Shown here in pieces: positions 17,506 through 25,658 of a stretch of DNA of 64,000 nt; the stretch's first letter is position 1, and every line of letters starts with the position of its first letter. The notes under the pieces are model-generated. The model was not told the DNA's origin and did no database searches. It saw only the letters and a program-made list of their open reading frames with translations. The stretch spans positions 8,393,605 to 8,457,604 of the forward strand of contig NZ_KB913032.1 of NCBI RefSeq assembly GCF_000384215.1. Direction: 5' to 3'. The DNA is from Amycolatopsis alba DSM 44262 (GTDB lineage Bacteria > Actinomycetota > Actinomycetes > Mycobacteriales > Pseudonocardiaceae). The translations under genes were made by a program, and so were the position numbers.

Positions 17506-18438
17506 GGGCGTGTCCTGTAAGTCATTGGAGCCAGAGCATGATCGCGGCGATGGTGAGTTCGGCCTGGTAGTAGGCGGCGCGTTTGGCGTAGCGGGTGGCC
17601 AGGTCGCGGAACTGTTTGAGCCGGTTGAAGCACCGTTCGACCACGTTGCGCTGCTTATAGACCTCGGCGTCGAACGCTGGTGGTCGCCCGCCGCTGCGGC
17701 CTTTGGCTGCGCGGCGGGCGACCTGGTCGTCCCGTTCCGGACTGACGAACCTGATCCGCCGGTCTCGCATCGCCCGGCGGGTTGACGGATGCGAATACGC
17801 CTTGTCCGCGATCACCGTCTCCGGTCGGCAGCGTGGCCGGCCGGGACCGATCCGGGCGACGGTGATGCCGTCCAGCAGCGGAACCAGCTCCGGGTTGTCT
17901 CCGGCTTGGCCGGGGGTGAGCAGGAACCGCATCGGCAGGCCTCGTCCGTCGACGGCGAGATGGATCTTGGTGCTCAGCCCGCCACGGGACCGCCCGAGTC
18001 CTTCCCCATCGAGGGCGAGGGCTTCGATTCCGTCGCTGCGTCCCCCTTTTTCCGGGCGCCGGCGGAATGCTGATGCGCCCGAACCACGCTCGAGTCGACG
18101 GAAACGATCCACTCGAGGTCGCCGACGGCGTCGTCCTTGACGATCACCCGGTCGAGAATCCGGTCCCAGGTGCCGTCCTTGGTCCACAACCGCAGCCGTT
18201 CATGCGCCGTCTTCCAAGGCCCGTAACGATCAGGCAGGTCACGCCAGGGCGCTCCAGTGCGCAACTTCCACAGGATCGCGTTGATGACCTGGCGATGATC
18301 CCGCCACCGCCGCCCACCACCTTGCTGAGGCGGCAGCAACGGCTCGATCACCGCCCATGCCTTATCCGTCAACTCACCACGACCAACCACGACCGCAATC
18401 CAACCGAACCCCAGCTAGATCACTTACAGGACACGCCC
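17506..18438. mobile_element. IS5-family (IS427-like) insertion sequence, 933 bp
   Basis: Ends are perfect 17-base inverted repeats, GGGCGTGTCCTGTAAGT at the left and its complement at the right. The element is flanked by TA at 17504-17505 and 18439-18440; because the ends begin with G, the duplication could equally be read as CTAG. One two-frame DDE transposase fills it. The element is complete and looks functional, and it sits inside acr3. Confidence 0.92.
17522..18390 (-). CDS. IS5-family transposase made by programmed frameshift
   Basis: Two overlapping frames. The first (18390-17974, 138 residues from GTG) holds the N-terminal DUF4096-like region (LTDKAWAVIEPLLPP, RTGAPWRDLPDRYGPW) and the first catalytic Asp in VSVDSSVVRAHQH. 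The second (18187-17522) supplies the rest: GGLSTKIHLAVD, the second Asp in VIADKAYS and the catalytic Glu in QRNVVERCFNRLKQ. They should join by a one-base slip at GGAAAAAGGGGG near 18045, just after the AGARKKG segment. This arrangement is normal for the family, so the gene is probably intact rather than broken. It catalyses cut-and-paste or replicative movement of the element. Confidence 0.9.
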
Positions 18439-19064
18439 TAGGCGGCGGGTGAGGTAGCCCGCGAGGAGCGGGATGCCGAGGAAGATCAGCACGCTTTTCG
18501 CGATCTGCCAGCCGGACACCGCGAGGTCGGCTTGCGGGAGACCGAGCCAGCCGGGCAGGACCGAAAGATAGAACCAGCCGAGCAGGCCGAACGCGATCAC
18601 CTGGAACACCGAGTTCAAGGCGACGAGCACGGCGGCGGCCTCGCGGTCGCCGCGGGCGAGGTCGTTCCAGATGATGACCATGGCGATGCAGCGGGCGAGG
18701 CCGACGATGATCAGCCCGGTCCGGTACTCCGGGAGATCGGGCAGCAAAAGCCACGCGAGCGCGAACATCAGCGCCGGGCCGATCAGCCAGTTCAGCGCCA
18801 GCGACGGCCACAACAGCCGCCGGTCGCCGGTGACCGTGCCGAGCCGGTCGTAGCGGACCTTCGCGAGCACCGGGTACATCATCACCAGCAGCCCGAGCGC
18901 GATCGGCAGCGAGATCCCGTCCACCTGTACCGCGGACAGCGCGGTGTTCAGGCCGGGGATCCAGCGTCCGGCCAGGAGCCCGGCGACCATGGCGGCCGCG
19001 ATCCACACGGGCAGGAACCGGTCCAGGGTGGACAGCTTCCCGACCACCCCACCGTGCTGGTCGG

Positions 19065-19427
19065 TCATGCCGGGACCGTGGCGTCGCCAGGGACGAGCAC
19101 GGCCGAGAGGCGGGCCAGGACCTCGGGGTGGACGCGGTAGTAGACCCAGGTCCCACGCCGCTGCCCGGTGATCAGCCCGGACTCGCGCAGAACCTTGAGG
19201 TGGTGGGAGATGGTCGGGCCGGTCAGGTCGAACGCGTCGGTCAGGTCGCACACACACGCCTCGCCCCCGTCGTGGGAGGCGATCAGCGACAGCAGCCGCA
19301 GACGGACGGGGTCGGCCATCGCCTTGAACAGCGTGGCCAGCTCGACGGCCTGGGCCTCGGTCAGCGGTTCGCGGGCCAATGGGGAGCAGCAGGCGTCCAT
19401 CGCGACGATCGGCAGCTGTTTCGACAT
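19065..19427 (-). CDS. arsR: Arsenic-responsive repressor ArsR
   Basis: 120-residue winged-helix ArsR/SmtB repressor. The metalloid site is visible as EACVCDLTDAF (C-x-C at the start of the recognition region), followed by the DNA helix DLTGPTISHHLKVLRESGLI. An N-terminal DACC pair may add thiols. As(III) binding would release the promoter. First gene of the operon (overlaps acr3 as ATGA) and divergent from arsI. A 14-base palindrome 17 bases before its start is its likely operator. Confidence 0.92.
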   Translation of the reverse strand: MSKQLPIVAMDACCSPLAREPLTEAQAVELATLFKAMADPVRLRLLSLIASHDGGEACVCDLTDAFDLTGPTISHHLKVLRESGLITGQRRGTWVYYRVHPEVLARLSAVLVPGDATVPA

Positions 19428-19444
19428 GTGTCTATCTTGACAGA

Positions 19445-19458
19445 CTTCTAAGTAGAAG
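19445..19458. promoter_or_regulatory. ArsR operator in the arsR/arsI divergent gap
   Basis: Perfect palindrome CTTCTA-AG-TAGAAG in the 84-base gap between divergent arsR and arsI. A TTGACA string lies just left of it (19437-19442), so bound ArsR would block a promoter. Size and place are typical; recognition is inferred. Confidence 0.72.
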
Positions 19459-19511
19459 CCAATCTAAGTCGCATCCACTGTTTCGATGAACGTCTATCCA
19501 AGGAGGATGGG

Positions 19512-19985
19512 ATGTCACGGGTGCAGCTCGCACTGCGGGTCGGAGACCTCGAAGGCTCGATCGACTTCTACTCCAAGCTCTTCGGCACCGAACCGGCCAA
19601 ACTTCGCCCCGGCTACGCCAACTTCGCCATCGCCGAACCCGCGCTCAAGCTCGTGCTCCTGGAAGGCGAGCCCGGCCAGGCGACCGTCATGGACCACCTC
19701 GGCGTCGAAGTCGAGTCCACCGACCAGGTCAGCGAAGCCAGCAAGCGCCTCACCGGCGAAGGACTCGAAACGCTGACCGAGGACGACGCCACCTGTTGCT
19801 ACGCCGTCCAGGACAAGGTCTGGGTCCACGGCCCCGGCCAGGAACCCTGGGAGGTCTACACCGTCAAGGCCGACTCCCAGACCTTCGGCACCGACAGCGC
19901 TACCCTCACCACCCCGGCCACCTGCTGCACCTCCGGCACCGGCCGGACGGACAAGGCCACGCAGCCCGCAGGTTGCTGCTCGTGA
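19512..19985 (+). CDS. arsI: ArsI/CadI-type dioxygenase (C-As lyase candidate)
   Basis: 157-residue glyoxalase/bleomycin-fold (VOC) protein. It retains the metal set reported for ArsI-type organoarsenical lyases, here Q5, H62 and E114, and the adjacent cysteine pair C95-C96 (TCCYAVQDKVWV) that binds trivalent aryl- or methylarsenicals. ArsI uses Fe(II) and oxygen to cleave the carbon-arsenic bond and yield arsenite. Three further cysteine pairs or singles lie in the C-terminal tail. Divergent from arsR and sharing its operator, preceded by AAGGAGGATGGG. The close homologue CadI is described as cadmium-induced, so cadmium response is the alternative. Confidence 0.82.
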   Translation: MSRVQLALRVGDLEGSIDFYSKLFGTEPAKLRPGYANFAIAEPALKLVLLEGEPGQATVMDHLGVEVESTDQVSEASKRLTGEGLETLTEDDATCCYAVQDKVWVHGPGQEPWEVYTVKADSQTFGTDSATLTTPATCCTSGTGRTDKATQPAGCCS

Positions 19986-19990
19986 CCCGC

Positions 19991-20025
19991 GCCGGAGCGG
20001 GCAGCTGTCCGCCGCCCGCTCCGGC
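19991..20025. terminator. Bidirectional terminator hairpin
   Basis: Perfect 12-base stem GCCGGAGCGGGC / GCCCGCTCCGGC with an 11-base loop, six bases after the arsI stop and 45 bases before the stop of the convergent MFS gene. Confidence 0.7.
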
Positions 20026-20070
20026 ATCAGGCGATCGCCCTGAACCCCACCCGCGCACCCTTGCCCACCC

Positions 20071-21408
20071 TCACTTCTTCTCCTTGAGGTCCCCCGCCCG
20101 GACACCGACAAGGAGGACGACCACCGCGATCAGCACCATCCCGCTGCTGATCTGCAGCCCGAGACCGAGACTCCCGGTCGCGGATTGGATGAACCCGAGC
20201 AGCGAAGGCGACGCGGCGGCCGCGAAGGAGCCCATCGACGTCACGACGGCGATACCGGTCGCGGCCGCGCGGTCCGAAAGATAGATCGACGGAATCGAGT
20301 AGAACACCGTCAGCCCCGAGTAGTGCGCCGCCGCGAGGACGGCGAGCAGCACCACGACCGCGAGGACATTGCCGTGGAAAAGGGAAATCGCGAACATCGC
20401 GAGCGCCGCGACGATCCACGCGGTGGCGGCGTGCCAGCGCCGTTCGAGGGTGCGGTCGGAATGCCGTCCGACGATCAGCATGGCGACGATCCCTGCCAGC
20501 GGCGGCACGGCGGAGAACAGGCCCAGGTTCAGCACGTCCCCCACGCCGGCGTCGGCGATGATCCTGGGCGCCCAGAAGGAAACCGCGTTCGCGAGGGTGT
20601 ACGCGCCGCACGCGCACACCCCGAGGATCCAAACCTTGGGGTCACTCAGTGCCGCACGAAGCCCAATGTGGGTCGCTGTGCCACCGGCGCCTCCCTTGAG
20701 CCGCTGATCGGCGTCGAGGTCGGCGCGGACCGCCGCCTTCTGCGCGGGAGTGAGCCAGCGGACCTGCTCGGGTTCGTCGGCGAGCCAGCACAGCACGGCG
20801 AGGGCGAGCAGGATCGGCGGGATCCCCTCGACGAGGAACAGCCATTGCCAGTCCGCCAGCCCGGCGACACCGCCGAGGCTGTGCATGATGCCGCCGGAGA
20901 TCACCGAACCCACGATCCCGGAAACCGGCACCCCGATGAAGAAGATCGCGGTCATGCGGGTCCGGCGCGCCGACGGGAACCAGCGGGACAGATAGAACAG
21001 CGCCCCTGGGAAGAACCCGGCCTCGGCGACGCCGAGCAGGAACCTCGCCACATAGAAGGTGTACTCGTCCTGGACGAACATCGTCGCCACGGTCACGGCA
21101 CCCCAGGAGGCCATGATGCGCACCAGGGATTTGCGCGCCCCGATCCGTGCCATCAGCGCGTTGCTCGGCACCTCGAAGAGGATGAACCCGACGAAGAACA
21201 CCGTCACGCCGAGGCCGTAGACCGCGGGGCCGAAACCGAGATCGCGTTCGAGGCCCTCCTGCGCGATGCCGATGTTCGTCCGGTCGATGAAGCTGACGAT
21301 GTAGCAGATCACGAGCAAGGGCATGATCCGCAGCGCGATCGCCCGGTAGGTGGCCTGCCGGTCGACCGGCGCGGCGGACTGTTCGATTGCTGGGCTGGGA
21401 TCGGCCAC
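20071..21408 (-). CDS. MFS transporter, anion:cation symporter (ACS) type
   Basis: 445 residues, twelve predicted helices in two halves with a central loop rich in charged residues. The N-terminal block ALRIMPLLVICYIVSFIDRTNIGIA and the ALFYLSRWFPSARRTRM loop are hallmarks of the ACS branch (hydroxyphenylacetate, phthalate, tartrate, pantothenate-like organic anions). GTG 21408 is used: AAGGGAG precedes it and an upstream ATG would lie inside the operator. Divergent from the MarR gene at 21507, with the palindrome 21458-21480 between them, so it is probably the uptake system of the regulon that MarR controls. Confidence 0.87.
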   Translation of the reverse strand: MADPSPAIEQSAAPVDRQATYRAIALRIMPLLVICYIVSFIDRTNIGIAQEGLERDLGFGPAVYGLGVTVFFVGFILFEVPSNALMARIGARKSLVRIMASWGAVTVATMFVQDEYTFYVARFLLGVAEAGFFPGALFYLSRWFPSARRTRMTAIFFIGVPVSGIVGSVISGGIMHSLGGVAGLADWQWLFLVEGIPPILLALAVLCWLADEPEQVRWLTPAQKAAVRADLDADQRLKGGAGGTATHIGLRAALSDPKVWILGVCACGAYTLANAVSFWAPRIIADAGVGDVLNLGLFSAVPPLAGIVAMLIVGRHSDRTLERRWHAATAWIVAALAMFAISLFHGNVLAVVVLLAVLAAAHYSGLTVFYSIPSIYLSDRAAATGIAVVTSMGSFAAAASPSLLGFIQSATGSLGLGLQISSGMVLIAVVVLLVGVRAGDLKEKK

Positions 21409-21457
21409 GTTCTTCGACTCCCTTGTCTGCGGCGGGGACGACGCGAGCATGCGCCGC

Positions 21458-21480
21458 AAGTGTTGATACTGTCAACACTT
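21458..21480. promoter_or_regulatory. MarR operator 1 of the 21-37 kb regulon
   Basis: Palindrome AAGTGTTGA-N5-TCAACACTT (9-base arms) between the divergent MFS and MarR genes. Two close copies occur at 21991 and 29096, each immediately ahead of another operon. Confidence 0.82.
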
Positions 21481-21506
21481 GGCGTCCGATGGGTAGGATG
21501 CCCGGC

Positions 21507-21992
21507 ATGACCGAACGCCCGGACGGACACGAGCTCGTCCCGATCTCCCAGCTGCTGTCCTACCGACTCTCCCGCACGTCGGCCGCCCTGTCGCGTTCAG
21601 CGGCACTGCGCTACCGCCGGGAGTTCGACGTGAGCCTCGGCGAATGGCGGGCGATCGCCCTCATCGCCGCGGACCCGACACTCACCCTCAACCGGCTCGC
21701 CCGCCGGGCCGGCCTGGACAAAGCGCAGATGAGCAGGGTGGTGGCGAAGCTGGTCGAACGCGGACTGGTGAACCGCACGGCCGCCTCCGGCCGCACTTCC
21801 CGCCTGGCGCTGACCGAGGACGGCCTCACCGTGTACCGAGGTCTCATCGTCGCCGCGAACGAGCGCGACGCCGCCTTCCTCGGCATCCTGACCTCCACCG
21901 AGGCCGAGGTCCTCGAACGCGCACTGGACAAGCTGGCCGACGCCGCGCTCGTCATCGAACAGGAGGAGCGCGAACGTGACACGAAACCCTAA
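21507..21992 (+). CDS. MarR-family regulator of the catabolic regulon
   Basis: 161 residues. Winged helix: VSLGEWRAIALIAADPTLTLNRLARRAGLDKAQMSRVVAKLVERGLVNRTAASGRTSRLALTEDG, residues ~45-105, with dimer helices at both ends. ATG 21507 is the first start after the operator. Its own promoter holds operator 1, its stop codon overlaps operator 2 (TAAGTGTTGA), and a third copy lies 7 kb away, so one protein probably represses three transcripts. The effector may be a CoA ester or the imported compound, as for other MarR proteins of aromatic and acyl catabolism; this is inference. Confidence 0.87.
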   Translation: MTERPDGHELVPISQLLSYRLSRTSAALSRSAALRYRREFDVSLGEWRAIALIAADPTLTLNRLARRAGLDKAQMSRVVAKLVERGLVNRTAASGRTSRLALTEDGLTVYRGLIVAANERDAAFLGILTSTEAEVLERALDKLADAALVIEQEERERDTKP

Positions 21993-22013
21993 GTGTTGAC
22001 ATTATCAACTGTC
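21991..22013. promoter_or_regulatory. MarR operator 2, ahead of the CoA-ester operon
   Basis: AAGTGTTGA-N5-TCAACTGTC, same left arm and spacing as operator 1 with a decayed right arm. It overlaps the last base pair of the MarR stop codon and lies about 40 bases before the HMG-CoA-lyase-like gene, so this operon has its own promoter. Confidence 0.75.
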
Positions 22014-22027
22014 GGCGAGTAGTTCTG

Positions 22028-22050
22028 GAGTCACCGACAGGAGGTGACTC
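22028..22050 (+). promoter_or_regulatory. Hairpin sequestering a ribosome-binding site
   Basis: GAGTCACC-gacagga-GGTGACTC: perfect 8-base stem whose right arm contains half of the strong AGGAGGTG ribosome site of the gene starting at 22052. In the mRNA it would compete with ribosome loading; its effect is untested. Confidence 0.5.
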
Positions 22051-22051
22051 G

Positions 22052-22990
22052 ATGACCGACGGGGTCACGATTTGTGAGTGCTTCGCCAGGGACGGGCTGC
22101 AGCACGAGCCGGCGTTCGTCCCCACCGCGACGAAAGTCGCCCTGCTGGAAGGTTTCGCCCGCGCGGGGTTCACCCGCGTCGAGGCCACGAGCTACAGCCA
22201 CCCGGAGCGGGTCCCGGCGTTCGCCGACGCGAGCGAGGTGCTCGCCTCCCTCGGCCACCGGCCGGGTGTGGCGTTCAAGGCGACCTGCCCCAATCCCCGC
22301 GCGGTGACGCGGGCGCTGGCCGATCTGGATCGCGGCGCCGGGGCCGGGGAGCTGAGCCTGCTGGTCTCGGCCAGCGAGAGCCACACCGAACGGAACCTGC
22401 GCACCACGCGCGCCGCGCAGTGGGAGCGGGTCGCGGAGATGATCCGGTTGGCGGACAAGCGTTTCCGCCTGATCGGCGTGGTGTCCGTCGCGTTCGGCTG
22501 CCCGTTCGAAGGCGCCGTCGACCAGGGGCGGGTGGCCGAGGACGTCGCGCGGTTCGCCGAGCTGGGCGCCGACGCGGTCACCCTGGGCGACACCACCGGG
22601 GTGGCGACGCCGAAGACCGTGAAAGCCCTGTTCGAGCGGCTCGCCCTGGCCCATCCGGGGCTGCCGCTAATCGCGCATTTCCACAACTCGCGGGGCGCGG
22701 GCATCGCCAACGCGGTGGCCGCGCTGGACGCGGGCTGCCGCCATTTCGACAGCGCGATGGGCGGGGTCGGCGGCCATCCGGCGTCGATCGGCTACGGCGC
22801 CGGGCTGACCGGGAACGTCTGCACCGAAGACCTCGTCGATCTCTTCCACGCGATGGGCGTCCGGACCGGGCTGGACCCCGACGCGCTCGCCGAGTCGTCC
22901 GCCGCCTGCGAGAAAGCGCTCGGCCGCCCGCTGCACAGCATGGTCGCGCGAGCCGGTTTCGCCCGCACACAAGGAGAAACCCGCCGATGA
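22052..22990 (+). CDS. HMG-CoA-lyase-like DRE-TIM aldolase with altered active-site loop
   Basis: 312 residues. DRE-TIM metallolyase barrel: first motif ECFARDGLQ (R13-D14), the metal pair HFHNSRG (H209, H211) and GNVCTED near residue 255, all in HMG-CoA lyase order. In authentic lyases the mobile loop GGLGGCP holds the catalytic cysteine; here it is GGVGGHP (H242). It probably cleaves or forms a carbon-carbon bond in another 3-hydroxyacyl-CoA rather than in HMG-CoA. First gene of a six-gene operon, all overlapping or abutting, with CoA-transferase, ligase and hydratases that would supply a CoA substrate. Confidence 0.82.
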   Translation: MTDGVTICECFARDGLQHEPAFVPTATKVALLEGFARAGFTRVEATSYSHPERVPAFADASEVLASLGHRPGVAFKATCPNPRAVTRALADLDRGAGAGELSLLVSASESHTERNLRTTRAAQWERVAEMIRLADKRFRLIGVVSVAFGCPFEGAVDQGRVAEDVARFAELGADAVTLGDTTGVATPKTVKALFERLALAHPGLPLIAHFHNSRGAGIANAVAALDAGCRHFDSAMGGVGGHPASIGYGAGLTGNVCTEDLVDLFHAMGVRTGLDPDALAESSAACEKALGRPLHSMVARAGFARTQGETRR

Positions 22991-23712
22991 CCGGAATCCT
23001 GCTCACCGAGGACCACGACCGGGTCCGCGTCCTCACCCTCAACCGCCCGGACAAGCTCAACGCGCTCGACACCGCCCTCACCCGCACGCTGCGGGACGCG
23101 CTCGACGACGCCGACCGCGACCCCGGCGTCCGCGCCGTGGTGCTGACCGGCAACGGCCGCGGATTCTGCGCCGGCGCGGACCTTTCCGAGTTCTCCGCCC
23201 TCACGCCGGAGCAGCCCGACGCCGTGCTGGAGCGGGCGGCGCTGACCGCCGGGCTCCAGACCCGGATGCAGCGGATGGGCGTCCCGGTCGTCGCCGCGGT
23301 CCGCGGCGCGGCGGTCGGCGGCGGCGCGGGCCTCGCGATCGGCGCCGACATGGTCGTCGCGGGCACCGACCTGCGCTTCGGCTACCCGGAACTGCGGCAC
23401 TCCCTCGTCCCGGCCCTGGTGATGACCGGCCTGGTCCGGCATCTGGGCCGCAAACTCGCGTTCGAGCTGATCAGCACCGGCAGGCTGCTCACGGCGGCCG
23501 AAGCGTTCGAACACGGCCTGGTCAACCGGGTCGTCGAGGCCGAGAACGTCCTCTCCGGCGCGCTGGAGATCGCCGCGGGATGGGCGGCGGTGGAGCCACG
23601 GGCGCTGAGCGCCGCCAAGGACCTGTTCTACCGGGTCGGCGACCTGCCGACCGACGCCGCCGTGCGGGCGGGCCAGGACGTGAACGCCCTGATGCGGGGG
23701 TTCCGCCGGTGA
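22987..23712 (+). CDS. Enoyl-CoA hydratase/isomerase (crotonase family) 1
   Basis: 241 residues. Crotonase fold with N-terminal LTLNRPDKLNALD, the oxyanion-hole segment GFCAGADLSEF (residues ~59-68) and the second GAAVGGGAGLAIGAD. The two catalytic glutamates of true hydratases are not clearly placed (position after GGGAGLA and PELRHSL), so isomerase, dehalogenase or retro-aldol activity is also possible. Overlaps the lyase gene by ATGA and the CoA-transferase by GTGA. Its likely role is to hydrate or isomerise the CoA ester before the lyase step. Confidence 0.87.
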   Translation: MTGILLTEDHDRVRVLTLNRPDKLNALDTALTRTLRDALDDADRDPGVRAVVLTGNGRGFCAGADLSEFSALTPEQPDAVLERAALTAGLQTRMQRMGVPVVAAVRGAAVGGGAGLAIGADMVVAGTDLRFGYPELRHSLVPALVMTGLVRHLGRKLAFELISTGRLLTAAEAFEHGLVNRVVEAENVLSGALEIAAGWAAVEPRALSAAKDLFYRVGDLPTDAAVRAGQDVNALMRGFRR

Positions 23713-24896
23713 CGCCGCCGCTCGAAGGCATCACCGTGCTCGACTTCTCCCGTGTGCTGGCCGCCCCGATGGCCACGCAGATCCTCGGCGAACTGGGCGC
23801 GACGGTGATCAAGGTCGAACGGCCGGGCTCGGGCGACGAGACCCGTGGTTTCGAGCCCCGGCTCCCCGCCGGGGAAAGCGCCTACTTCTTCGCCGTCAAC
23901 CGGGGCAAACGCTCGGTGACCCTCGATTTGAAGGACACCCGCGGCCGCGACGTCGCCCGCCGTCTCGCCGCCCGTGCCGACGTCGTCGTCGAGAACTTCC
24001 TGCCCGGCACCATGGACCGGCTCGGCCTCGGCTACGAAGAGCTGGCCGCGGGCAACCCCGGTCTGGTGTACGTGTCCGCCACCGGGTTCGGGCAGACCGG
24101 CCCGGACCGCTCCCGCAAGGGGTACGACACCGTGTTCCAGGCCCTGTCCGGAGTCATGGCGATGACCGGCGAACCGGACGGCCCGCCGGTCAAGACCGGG
24201 ATCCCGGCCGCGGACCTGACCTCGGGGCTCTGGGTGGTCATCGCCGCGCTGACCGGTCTGACCGGACGGAGCGCCACCGGACGCGGACGCCACCTGGACG
24301 TGTCGATGATGGACGTCCAGCTCAGCCTGCACGCGCTGAACGCCGCCCGGCTGTTCGCCCTCGACGAGGATCCGGCGCGGACCGGCAGCCAGCACCCCGG
24401 CCGTGTCCCGTCCGCCGCCTTCGAGGCCGCGGACGGCCGCTGGGTGCACATCAGCTGCAGCGACCAGCACTGGGCGCCGCTGTGCCGGGTGCTCGGCCTC
24501 GACGAACTCGGTTCCGACAGCGCGCTCCGGCTCAACTCCGGACGGGTCGCCCGCCGCGACCGGGTGATGACCGCGCTGCGCACGGCGATCGCTTCCCGCG
24601 AAAGCGGCGGGCTGGTCGAGGACCTGCGCGCGGCCGACGTGCCGGTCGGCGAGGTCCGCGGCGTTCGCGAGGCACTGGACGATCCGCACGCGCGGGCGCG
24701 CGGTGTCGTCGGCACCTTCTCCCACCCCACCGAGGGAACGTTCCCCGCGATCCGCACGCCGCTGCGGGAAACCGGGGCGCGGCCGGAAGACCTGGAGAGC
24801 CCGCCGTTGCTGGGCGCCGACACCGAGAGCGTGCTCGCGGACGCGGGCTTCGGCCCGGCCGAGATCGCCGCGCTGAGCGGCGAAGGAGTGATCTGA
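23709..24896 (+). CDS. CaiB/BaiF family (class III) CoA-transferase
   Basis: 395 residues from GTG 23709, the family's usual size. It begins with LEGITVLDFSRVLAAPMATQILGELGATVIKVERP and continues with ADVVVENFLPGTMDRLGLGYEEL, GFGQTGP and GIPAADLTSGLW, all standard CaiB blocks; the catalytic aspartate is expected at AADL. It would move CoA from a donor such as succinyl- or acetyl-CoA to the operon's carboxylic acid. It offers a second route to the CoA ester besides the ligase at 25655. In-frame start-stop overlap with the neighbour upstream; the next gene begins directly at its stop. Confidence 0.9.
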   Translation: MTPPLEGITVLDFSRVLAAPMATQILGELGATVIKVERPGSGDETRGFEPRLPAGESAYFFAVNRGKRSVTLDLKDTRGRDVARRLAARADVVVENFLPGTMDRLGLGYEELAAGNPGLVYVSATGFGQTGPDRSRKGYDTVFQALSGVMAMTGEPDGPPVKTGIPAADLTSGLWVVIAALTGLTGRSATGRGRHLDVSMMDVQLSLHALNAARLFALDEDPARTGSQHPGRVPSAAFEAADGRWVHISCSDQHWAPLCRVLGLDELGSDSALRLNSGRVARRDRVMTALRTAIASRESGGLVEDLRAADVPVGEVRGVREALDDPHARARGVVGTFSHPTEGTFPAIRTPLRETGARPEDLESPPLLGADTESVLADAGFGPAEIAALSGEGVI

Positions 24897-25658
24897 GTGG
24901 ACGAGCGGATCAAGCTCGACGTCACCGCCGGGATCGCCCGGCTGCGACTGGCCCGCCCGGCCGCGCGCAACGCCGTGGACCTGCCCTTGTGCCTTCAGCT
25001 GCGCGCGGCGTTCGACGAGATCGACGCCGACGAGTCGGTCCGGGTCGTCGTGCTCTCCGGGCAGGGGCCGGTGTTCTGTGCCGGGGCCGATCTCAAGGAG
25101 CGCACCGGCAAGGACGCGTCGTGGGTGCGCCGCCGCCGCGCGGCCTCGTTCGCCGCCTACGCCGCGATCGCGGCCTGTCGCCGTCCGGTGATCGCGCTGG
25201 TGCACGGGGCCGTCGTCGGCTCGGGCGGCGAGATCACGCTCGCCGCCGATTTCGCCATCGCCGCCGAGGGCACCACCTTCCGCTTTCCCGAGCCGCACTG
25301 GGGCACGGTCGGTGCCACCCAGCGGCTGCCGAGGGCGATCGGGCCGCGCCGCGCCAAGGAGCTGCTGTTCACCAATCGCCCGGTCGGCGCGGAAGAGGCC
25401 CGCGACCTCGGGCTCGTCGTCCGCGTCGTTCCCCCGGCGGAGCTGACCGACATCGGGGACGAAACGGCTCAGAACATCGCCAAGGCGCCGCCGGGCGCCA
25501 TCGCGCTGACCAAACGCGCGGTCGATCTCGGCACCGAAACCGACCTCGACCGCGGCGTCCGCATCGAGATGGCCGCGATCGAGCAGAATCTGGAGACCGG
25601 CGACTGGCGTGACGGCATCGACCGCTTCACCGGCGCCGGTACCAAGGAGGCCGAATGA
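24897..25658 (+). CDS. Enoyl-CoA hydratase/isomerase (crotonase family) 2
   Basis: 253 residues from GTG 24897, which follows the previous stop with no gap. Crotonase pattern ARLRLARPAARNAVD, VFCAGADLKER, and GAVVGSGGEITLAADF with a glutamate (GGE) at the position of the first catalytic Glu in methylglutaconyl- or enoyl-CoA hydratases; FPEPHWGTVGAT follows. Compared with hydratase 1 it keeps a better hydratase-type acidic residue. The pair may act on successive intermediates. Overlaps the ligase gene by ATGA. Confidence 0.87.
   Translation: MDERIKLDVTAGIARLRLARPAARNAVDLPLCLQLRAAFDEIDADESVRVVVLSGQGPVFCAGADLKERTGKDASWVRRRRAASFAAYAAIAACRRPVIALVHGAVVGSGGEITLAADFAIAAEGTTFRFPEPHWGTVGATQRLPRAIGPRRAKELLFTNRPVGAEEARDLGLVVRVVPPAELTDIGDETAQNIAKAPPGAIALTKRAVDLGTETDLDRGVRIEMAAIEQNLETGDWRDGIDRFTGAGTKEAE

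Larger units (their letters stand above)
17066..19068 (-). pseudogene. acr3: Arsenite efflux permease Acr3, split by an insertion sequence
   Basis: ACR3/ArsB-2 arsenite efflux pump. The first 210 codons (19068 down to 18439) run from MTDQHGGVV through about six membrane helices to YLTRRLG. The reading resumes after the insertion at 17503 with [19 protein letters not shown] and continues through four more helices to RVEVTP. Removing bases 17504-18438 (element plus one target copy) restores an uninterrupted 355-residue reading, the normal family length, so the damage is a recent clean insertion. The arsenite-binding cysteine region of Acr3 would lie in the N-terminal half. The ATG overlaps the arsR stop as ATGA. 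Efflux function is presumably lost. Confidence 0.92.

Noticed and set aside
17522..18187. Transposase regarded as broken by frameshift
   Set aside because: The two-frame layout with an A-run slip site is normal for IS5-family elements of this type.
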